Assembly (NCBI GenBank): GCA_902784965.1
Contig: CACZWU010000009.1
Coordinates: 1 to 46,746 of the forward strand
Length of the DNA: 46,746 bases
Source: an uncultured Bacteroidia bacterium
GTDB taxonomy: Bacteria > Bacteroidota > Bacteroidia > Bacteroidales > UBA932
Direction of reading: 5' to 3'
This document shows, piece after piece, positions 41,594 to 46,746 of this stretch (the stretch's first letter is position 1; each line of letters opens with the position of its first letter). Under the pieces are notes generated by a model that ran no database searches, was not told where the DNA came from, and saw only the letters and a program-made list of their open reading frames with translations. Position numbers and translations under genes: made by a program.

Positions 41594-42484
41594 ATGAATC
41601 CATTGTCGACCATAAAGCGTTACGCATCGCTGGTGAAGTTTGCGCATACGATCTTCGCCCTGCCGTTTGCGTTGGTCGGCTTCCTGCTGGGATTGAAGGA
41701 GCCGGGGGCGCATTTCAGTTGGGTGCTCCTGCTCCAGATCCTGGGCTGCATGGTTTTCGCCCGCAGCGCTGCGATGGGCTTCAACCGCTGGGCCGACCGG
41801 GAGATCGACGCGCGTAATCCCCGCACGGCAGGTCGGGACATTCCCACGGGGCGCATTTCGCCCCGCCATGCATTGATCTTCTCGCTGGTCAACGTTGCAC
41901 TCTTTGTGGCGGTGGCATGGACCATCAATCCGCTCTGCGGCGGCCTGTCCTTCATTGCGCTGGTATTCTTGCTAGGCTACAGCTATTTGAAACGCTTTAC
42001 CTGGCTGTGCCATTTCGGGGTAGGGGCGGCGCTGGGCATCGCGCCGGCCGGCGCTTTCATCGCCGTGACAGGCTACATGACCCTGCCGATCGTATTGCTG
42101 AGCCTGATGGTCTTTTTCTGGTCGAGCGGCTTCGATATCCTCTACGCCCTGGCCGACGAGGAGGTCGACCGCGCCCAGGGCCTGCATTCCATCCCGCAGC
42201 GTTTCGGCCGCAAGCGGGCGATGGCCATCGCGTGGGCGGTCCATGTGCCGGAGTTCGCGCTGGTTCCGTGGTTCCTGATGGCGGCCGGCTGGGCCAATCC
42301 CGCCCTCTGCCTAACCGACGGCTGGGGCATCGCCGCCGGCGTCTTCTTCCTCGCCATGCTGGTCTACCAGCACGTCATCATCTCTCCGAAAGACCTCTCC
42401 CGCCTCAACGCCGCCTTCTTCACCGCCAACGGCCTGGCCTCCCTCGTCTTCGCCGTCCTCATCTACCTTTCGGTGCTGCTCTGA
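41594..42484 (+). CDS. UbiA-family prenyltransferase, possibly MqnP-like
   Basis: 296 aa, about nine membrane segments. The first Asp-rich site is NRWADREID (N64, D68, D72), the second DILYALADEEVD near 180-191, both needed for Mg-diphosphate binding. HTIFALPFALVGFLLGLK near residue 18 is typical of the 4-hydroxybenzoate polyprenyltransferase branch. In Bacteroidota such proteins act in quinone biosynthesis, and this subgroup includes MqnP of the futalosine menaquinone route; neighbouring genes do not decide. R1 module B lies 28 nt before its start and module A 5 nt after its stop. Confidence 0.88.
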   Translation: MNPLSTIKRYASLVKFAHTIFALPFALVGFLLGLKEPGAHFSWVLLLQILGCMVFARSAAMGFNRWADREIDARNPRTAGRDIPTGRISPRHALIFSLVNVALFVAVAWTINPLCGGLSFIALVFLLGYSYLKRFTWLCHFGVGAALGIAPAGAFIAVTGYMTLPIVLLSLMVFFWSSGFDILYALADEEVDRAQGLHSIPQRFGRKRAMAIAWAVHVPEFALVPWFLMAAGWANPALCLTDGWGIAAGVFFLAMLVYQHVIISPKDLSRLNAAFFTANGLASLVFAVLIYLSVLL

Positions 42485-42489
42485 GCATT

Positions 42490-42582
42490 GTCTGCGCTCG
42501 CTCCACGGCTCTGGTGTTCGTCCCGCTCGCAAAAAAAAGCTCGCGGCTCCGAACACCACCCGCCGTTACGCTCGCAACGGCC
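42490..42582 (+). repeat. R1 element, copy 4 (module A only, plus orientation)
   Basis: Starts 5 nt after the ubiA-type stop. GGTGTTCG 42513-42520 pairs with CGAACACC 42550-42557 (8 bp). GCCGTT 42562-42567 pairs with AACGGC 42576-42581 around an 8-base loop. In copy 2 the first hairpin is GGTGTTTG/CAAACACC, a compensated change. Nothing of module B follows; instead the sequence continues to the R2 element. Confidence 0.8.
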
Positions 42583-42630
42583 ATCCGTTCCTCACGGGAG
42601 ATAAGTGCCCTTTCAGGCCGTCACCATCAC

Positions 42631-42647
42631 GCCTAGCCTGTCTAGGC
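42631..42647. repeat. Short palindrome upstream of R2 copy Y
   Basis: GCCTAG and CTAGGC make a 6-bp stem with a 5-nt loop, 4 bp before the R2 element. It has no T-tail. It may be part of R2 but has no match at copy X. Confidence 0.4.
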
Positions 42648-42651
42648 CTCG

Positions 42652-42738
42652 TCTGGCCATAGAAACCCCGCATTTCCTTGGCCAGAAGCCAGTTCGAGCT
42701 CATTCTGGCCATAAGAATGGCCGTTTTTCTTGGCCAGA
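42652..42738 (+). repeat. R2 element, copy Y: two TGGCCA-ended dyads
   Basis: Unit 1 runs TCTGGCCA 42652-42659 to TGGCCAGA 42679-42686, and unit 2 TCTGGCCA 42704-42711 to TGGCCAGA 42731-42738. Each unit is 35 bp with a 19-base interior that also partly pairs (AAGAA with TTCTT). The 17-bp spacer is similar to copy X. Whole length about 87 bp as in copy X. Confidence 0.75.
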
Positions 42739-42986
42739 CACCTTCTACTTGACGCGGACGATGCGCCGGAAGGCGGACGCTCCTCCCTTTATGGAAAGCA
42801 TTTTTATGTACGAGTCAGACCTTCGGGAACCGTTTGTCAGATAAAAATGAGTAAACGCCCGCAAAACAATCTCGTAGAATGCTGAATATCTGATTATTGC
42901 GAAAATAGGTGTAATGTCCGTTTGTCAGGTCAAACAGCATCCTTGCTATAGGAAAAGACAGGCGTATTCCTTAACTTTGTCAAGTG
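42739..42986. other. AT-rich intergenic part with an 11-bp direct repeat and a small minus-strand ORF
   Basis: No convincing gene. CCGTTTGTCAG occurs twice, at 42830-42840 and 42918-42928. On the minus strand a 41-codon frame (42940 down to 42815, beginning MLFDLTNGHYTYF) is open, and another frame ends GGASAFRRIVRVK with TAG at about 42750. Both could be remnants of a decayed gene. I assign no function. Confidence 0.4.
42972..42979 (+). promoter_or_regulatory. Putative -7 element for the membrane regulator gene
   Basis: TAACTTTG matches TAnnTTTG, 7 nt before ATG 42987, so the mRNA would be nearly leaderless. No -33 at the right distance. Confidence 0.45.
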
Positions 42987-44024
42987 ATGCAGAGAGGTTT
43001 ACCCGTTTGTCTGGCGCTTTGTGCCTTGTCGCTGCTTTCGTGTGGAAAGCAGCAGGAACGACTGTCCTATGACCAGGCGCAGGCGAACTACGCGGCGGGC
43101 GTGCTGGCGCACGTAAATGGGAACTATCTGGAGGCCATCCTTTCACTGACCGAGGCGGAGAAATGCATGCCGGAGAGCGTCAATCCCGCATTCAAGATTG
43201 CGCTCTACCAGGAGCTGGCCGCCACCTCCACCGCCGCCGGCGTCTTCGAAGATGGCATGCGCTACGCCGATTCCGCCGAGGCATACTCGCTCCGCATAGG
43301 CGACACGCTCCGCGCTGAGGAAGCCCGGCGCACCAGGGCACTGGCTTTGGAATACCTGTGCCGGAGCCGGGAGAACCGCCAGCCCATCCTCCAGGCCCAG
43401 CGCAAACAGCTTGAGGAGCAGAACGCCCAGCTGGAACGGCAGGCCCGCAGGCAGCAGGGAACCTTCGCGGCTGTGGCGGGGATTCTGCTATTGTTGCTGC
43501 TTGCTATCCTCCTGTATTTCAGACGCCGCAACCGTATGCTGATGCAGGAAAAGGAATCCCTGCTTGAGACTTGCCGAGCCTTGACCGCCCACACAACCGA
43601 ACCGCAAGACGCACAGGAAGCCCTTCGCCAGCGCTATGCAGAACTCTGCCGGATGCACCAGCTGGACCGAATCGCAGAAACACTCCTGTTCTCACACGAA
43701 GCCGATCCCCGGCTCTACCAAGAGATGAAAAAGGCTGTCAAGGACATCCGCCTGGATGCGGAGAGCCAGCAAGCCTTTGAGCGCATGATCGACACTTCGC
43801 TCGACGACGCCATGACCCACTTCCGGGAGACCTTCCCCGGGCGAAAGTCGTCGTTCTACCAGTTTGCCGGCTACCTGTTCGCCGGCTTCGATGCGGCCAC
43901 CATCAGCACATTGCTCTACGACATGGCCAAAGACCGCATCTACGTGAAGAAATACCAGCTCAAGCAGCTGATTGCCAAGACAGAAACCCCTTACCAACAG
44001 CAATTCCTTCAACTGATCCGATGA
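42987..44024 (+). CDS. Envelope-anchored regulator-like protein (TPR-like helices, TM, cytoplasmic coiled coil)
   Basis: 345 aa from ATG 42987 (GTG 42984 also possible). It begins with a signal and lipobox-like LLSCGKQ, then helical TPR-like repeats (AQANYAAGVLAHVNGNYLEAILSL), a membrane span at about 165-185 (FAAVAGILLLLLLAILLYF), a coiled coil and a cytoplasmic C-terminal domain. The end (SSFYQFAGYLFAGFDAATISTLLYDMAKDRIYVKKYQLKQLI) resembles the HTH-like ends of Bacteroidota membrane regulators that sit next to 6-bladed propeller genes. Its stop overlaps the next start by 4 nt. Signal and target genes are unknown. Confidence 0.7.
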   Translation: MQRGLPVCLALCALSLLSCGKQQERLSYDQAQANYAAGVLAHVNGNYLEAILSLTEAEKCMPESVNPAFKIALYQELAATSTAAGVFEDGMRYADSAEAYSLRIGDTLRAEEARRTRALALEYLCRSRENRQPILQAQRKQLEEQNAQLERQARRQQGTFAAVAGILLLLLLAILLYFRRRNRMLMQEKESLLETCRALTAHTTEPQDAQEALRQRYAELCRMHQLDRIAETLLFSHEADPRLYQEMKKAVKDIRLDAESQQAFERMIDTSLDDAMTHFRETFPGRKSSFYQFAGYLFAGFDAATISTLLYDMAKDRIYVKKYQLKQLIAKTETPYQQQFLQLIR

Positions 44025-45079
44025 AATACCATTGTCTTATAAGTCTGATCGCGGCACTTCTTCTGCTGGGCTGCAGCCGCGAAACCGTGGAGCAGGTCCC
44101 GGTCGATTTCGATGCAACGGAGCAGGCATTCGAGGACCTGGTGGCATCTATCGAATTGCTACCACTGCAGGGCACTCCGGATTCACGGATGGGTTACGCG
44201 CCTGGCCTCTATACAGCGGATGGCAACTGGTTCCTGCTGCAGCGTGACCCGATGCCCGAGCCGGACTTCCGCCGCTACAAACTCTATCGCTACGACAGCG
44301 AAGGCCACTTCCTGAACGCCATCGGCCGGAAAGGCGAGCGGCTCGACGAAATTTTCGACATACAGGGCATTCAGTTCCGCGACGGACATATTGTCGTGTT
44401 TTCGCTCGAGCCCGCGGGCGGAGGACAGAAAGCCATCACTTATGATTACGAAGGGAATGTGCTGGATGCGCGCCATTATCCATTTGCCGGAGGCCAGTCA
44501 CTCCAGTTACCCGATGGTATCCTAACCTACTATGGCCACGGCGACCGGCACGGACGGGAGGGCCGATTGATGCTCTACTCGGAGGAAGGACTGCCCCGCC
44601 AGGCTTTCCTGACAGAGCGCACGGCAGCCATGAACTTCCAACCCAGTGCGGACGTGCTGTGTCCGACGGAAGACGGGATAGTCGTGCTCGACACCTTCAG
44701 CGACACCCTCTGGCGCTATAACGCCGGACAGCTGAAGCCTTTCATTGCATTCGATATGGGTCCGTATACCATTGACGATGAGTTCTTTGCAACAAGCGAC
44801 ATGCGGGAGGCTGCACAGCGGCTCTTCAAGGGGGCGTATGCCATGGTCAACCGCTATCTCGATGGCGGCGGCTCACGCCTGGTCGAACTCTCCGTCCAGA
44901 CAGCCGACAGGAAACGGAGCTGGCTTTACGGCCACAATGACGGCAGCGGCTGGCATTGGTTCCGAGCCTGCGCTCCCTACGCCGGTAGTTTCCAGTTGCT
45001 TGCTGGGCGTCAGGCCTGCTGCTTGCTGGAGCCTGAAAAGGACAACTATGTGATCGCTCGGATTACTTTTTCGAAATAG
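44021..45079 (+). CDS. 6-bladed beta-propeller lipoprotein
   Basis: 352 aa. The signal peptide ends with lipobox LLLLGCSRE. The repeated blade-like pattern is visible: YRYDSEGHFLNAIGRKGERLDEIFDIQGIQF, TYDYEGNVLDARHYPF, LDTFSDTLWRYNAGQLKPFIAFDMG. This matches the 6-bladed propeller family of Bacteroidota, usually next to membrane regulators as here. It is probably exposed at the outer membrane or in the periplasm and may present a signal to the upstream protein. Ligand unknown. Confidence 0.85.
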   Translation: MKYHCLISLIAALLLLGCSRETVEQVPVDFDATEQAFEDLVASIELLPLQGTPDSRMGYAPGLYTADGNWFLLQRDPMPEPDFRRYKLYRYDSEGHFLNAIGRKGERLDEIFDIQGIQFRDGHIVVFSLEPAGGGQKAITYDYEGNVLDARHYPFAGGQSLQLPDGILTYYGHGDRHGREGRLMLYSEEGLPRQAFLTERTAAMNFQPSADVLCPTEDGIVVLDTFSDTLWRYNAGQLKPFIAFDMGPYTIDDEFFATSDMREAAQRLFKGAYAMVNRYLDGGGSRLVELSVQTADRKRSWLYGHNDGSGWHWFRACAPYAGSFQLLAGRQACCLLEPEKDNYVIARITFSK

Positions 45080-45088
45080 CATTCAACT

Positions 45089-46746
45089 ATGAAGAGATTC
45101 CTACTATTCAGTATTTTGTCTATCTGTTGCAGTACACAGGCGCAAGCGACGGAACAGGTAAGGATTCATATGGACCGTTCGTTGTATGCAGCTGGAGAGA
45201 CTATATGGATGCGGGGTTGGATCACGGAAAAGGATGGAGAGACGCCGACCAGCAAATTCCTTTATGTGGAGCTGCTGCGCGACGGGATGGAGTCCGTAGA
45301 AAAGCGCATCAAGATCAAGGAACGGAACAAGATGTTCTTCGGGCAGATGGAATTGCCGGATGATTTGGACAGCGGCTGGTACACTTTGCGGGCCTACACC
45401 AAGGCCCAGAAAGATTGGCCGGCTGAGGCATTATTCCATACGCGGGTGCTGATCCGAGGCGCTGGTTCCGTACAGATCTTATATCCAATGAAAGCAGCAG
45501 CGGAGGAATCGTCTGATATTCAGGTCAATCTATCTCCTGCCGCGGACGGACGAATGACATTAACTCTTACCGATACCGACGGGAATCCGGTCCCTGGCAA
45601 CTTTTCACTGTCGGTGGCTCGAGACAGCTACGCGGATTTCGACTATCAATCTTCTGCTCCCGCCATTTTTGGAGCATATCCGGAAGGAGAGCGTGAGTAC
45701 CGGCAAGATATGGAATTCCGCATCAAGAGCCTGCACCGGAAACTTCCCAAGAAGTACGAGGTGACGGTGATGTCGCAGGACATCGGCTATTATCATACCG
45801 AGAAGGTGGCTTATGACAAGCGCATTCTGGCCAATGAAGGGCAATCGTTCCGCATCCCCGACCTGGATTATCCGGACGGGACACTGTTTGCCGTCAATGT
45901 CATCGGATCTATGTTCATCTTCCCGGGCGAAGAGCCGGATCTGTTCGCCAAGCCATTCGACTATGGCCTGACGTATCCGCAACAGGAAGTCCTTCGCGAC
46001 ACGGTCCGCATCAGCGAGCAACTGGCAGGCACCGTCGCGCCGCTGCCAGCCGACGACACGCTGACGGCCAGCAAGATAACGGCGGAGAAAAAGCGAGCCT
46101 GGTACAAGCCGGAGCGAATGGTAGGCCCCTACTCCAATTTGTTCGAGTGGCGCCAGGTGCGGTTGCGGGAGGACTTGCAGAAATACGACGACCTGGATCT
46201 GCTGACCTACATTTCCTTGAACTTCCCCAGTCTTCATATCGGATGGGGCCCGGTGGGTCGCTATTTATATACCACGCGCGGAGCATCGGTTTATGGTGGC
46301 CAGGGGCAGTATCACGGTGTCGCCATCTATATTGACGGTATGCTGATGGAAGACGGATGGTATCTGGTTCAGAACTACACGGTACGGGATGTCCAGAATC
46401 TATTTGTCTTGCGTGGCACAGAGGCGGCCCTTTACCGTGCCACCGCCGTCGTACTCTTGGAATCCCGCCGCTACGATCCCGCCTTTGCCGCCGAGGAATC
46501 CCCCGCCAGCGTCAAGACCATCGGCATCATGCCCCTCGGCTACCAGAAGCCCAAAGCATTCGATGCCGCACCCTCGCTCAACGCCGACCGCCAAGGCACC
46601 TACTACTGGAACCCCTGCATCCGCACCGACGCCTCGGGTCACGCCGACATCACCCTTCCCGAACTCCCCGAAGACTGCTACCTCCGCCTCGTCGGCCAGA
46701 CCCTCGATGGCCGCTGGTTCTCAACCCGGATGACCTCTCCTCAATC
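45089..46746 (+). CDS. MG2/plug-domain-like envelope protein (3' truncated by window)
   Basis: At least 552 codons, open to the window end. A signal peptide (MKRFLLFSILSICCSTQAQA) leads to an MG2-like domain: IHMDRSLYAAGETIWMRGWI, then YVELLRDG and SGWYTLRAYT. Later there is an Ig-like segment (LTLTDTDGNPVPGNFSLSVARD). A plug-like segment (YTTRGASVYGGQGQYHGVAIYIDGM) and a final beta domain (IRTDASGHADITLPELPEDCYLRLVG) follow. This layout is common in Bacteroidota envelope proteins of about 560-900 aa. Starts 9 nt after the propeller gene, so the three genes form a unit. Function unknown. Confidence 0.8.
   Translation, partial: MKRFLLFSILSICCSTQAQATEQVRIHMDRSLYAAGETIWMRGWITEKDGETPTSKFLYVELLRDGMESVEKRIKIKERNKMFFGQMELPDDLDSGWYTLRAYTKAQKDWPAEALFHTRVLIRGAGSVQILYPMKAAAEESSDIQVNLSPAADGRMTLTLTDTDGNPVPGNFSLSVARDSYADFDYQSSAPAIFGAYPEGEREYRQDMEFRIKSLHRKLPKKYEVTVMSQDIGYYHTEKVAYDKRILANEGQSFRIPDLDYPDGTLFAVNVIGSMFIFPGEEPDLFAKPFDYGLTYPQQEVLRDTVRISEQLAGTVAPLPADDTLTASKITAEKKRAWYKPERMVGPYSNLFEWRQVRLREDLQKYDDLDLLTYISLNFPSLHIGWGPVGRYLYTTRGASVYGGQGQYHGVAIYIDGMLMEDGWYLVQNYTVRDVQNLFVLRGTEAALYRATAVVLLESRRYDPAFAAEESPASVKTIGIMPLGYQKPKAFDAAPSLNADRQGTYYWNPCIRTDASGHADITLPELPEDCYLRLVGQTLDGRWFSTRMTSPQ

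Noticed and set aside
41419-41627. Small minus-strand frames in the pheT-ubiA gap
   Set aside because: They translate the R1 repeat; the same peptide wording recurs only because the DNA is repeated.
42605-42844. A 79-codon plus-strand frame through R2 copy Y
   Set aside because: It is made of repeat sequence and has no protein-like composition or ribosome site.

Overview
The window looks like chromosomal DNA of a Bacteroidota species, most likely Bacteroidales with a fairly GC-rich genome. The evidence is a short primary sigma factor of 286 aa without region 1.1, TonB-dependent receptors (one paired with a DUF4249 lipoprotein), a 6-bladed-propeller lipoprotein next to a membrane regulator, lipoboxes with Ser before the Cys, and several promoters of the Bacteroides type (TAnnTTTG at -7). 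No rRNA, tRNA, CRISPR array, transposase or phage gene was seen. The genus cannot be fixed from this sequence alone.

Layout. 1-850 is the 3' end of a TonB-dependent receptor. 856-4347 is a two-gene unit: a free-standing adenylation-carrier-thioesterase enzyme whose thioesterase has Cys in place of the usual Ser, followed directly by a flippase-like (LPG_synthase_TM) membrane protein. 4376-4870 is a lipoprotein on the minus strand. 5014-12043 is a compact seven-gene surface-polysaccharide operon: rfbF, rfbH and rfbG homologues, a sugar epimerase and a sugar reductase build a CDP-linked 3,6-dideoxyhexose, and a Wzx-type flippase and a glycosyltransferase follow. 12057-14107 holds two divergent glycosyltransferases with overlapping promoters. 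14104-20537 is a six-gene minus-strand run that starts with dnaN and continues through a DnaQ-type exonuclease, an unidentified protein, a YfhO-type membrane protein and two sugar-transfer-like proteins.

20606-32231 is mainly housekeeping: a DegS/HtrA-like protease, rpoD, an alanine/glycine symporter, argS, a YgiQ-type radical SAM protein, a small acidic protein, a ClC channel with CBS domains and tex. 32228-35608 is a TonB receptor/DUF4249 pair. 35653-42484 holds a polyprenol-phosphate mannosyltransferase-like enzyme, a DMT transporter, an Asp/Glu racemase, ftsY, pheT and a UbiA-type prenyltransferase. 42987-46746 is a three-gene envelope set: a transmembrane regulator, a 6-bladed propeller lipoprotein and an MG2/plug-like protein cut by the window end.

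The most interesting non-coding signal is a family of large structured repeats, here called R1, in four gaps directly 3' of genes (21738-21968, 26093-26319, 41444-41565, 42490-42582). Stems change sequence in a compensatory way between copies, while loops, a linker and a tandem G-A internal loop stay the same. R1 has two modules: A and B are joined in two copies, and occur separately on either side of the ubiA-type gene. A second family, R2, is a pair of 35-bp dyads ending in TGGCCA palindromes (27869-27955 and 42652-42738). I do not recognise either family.
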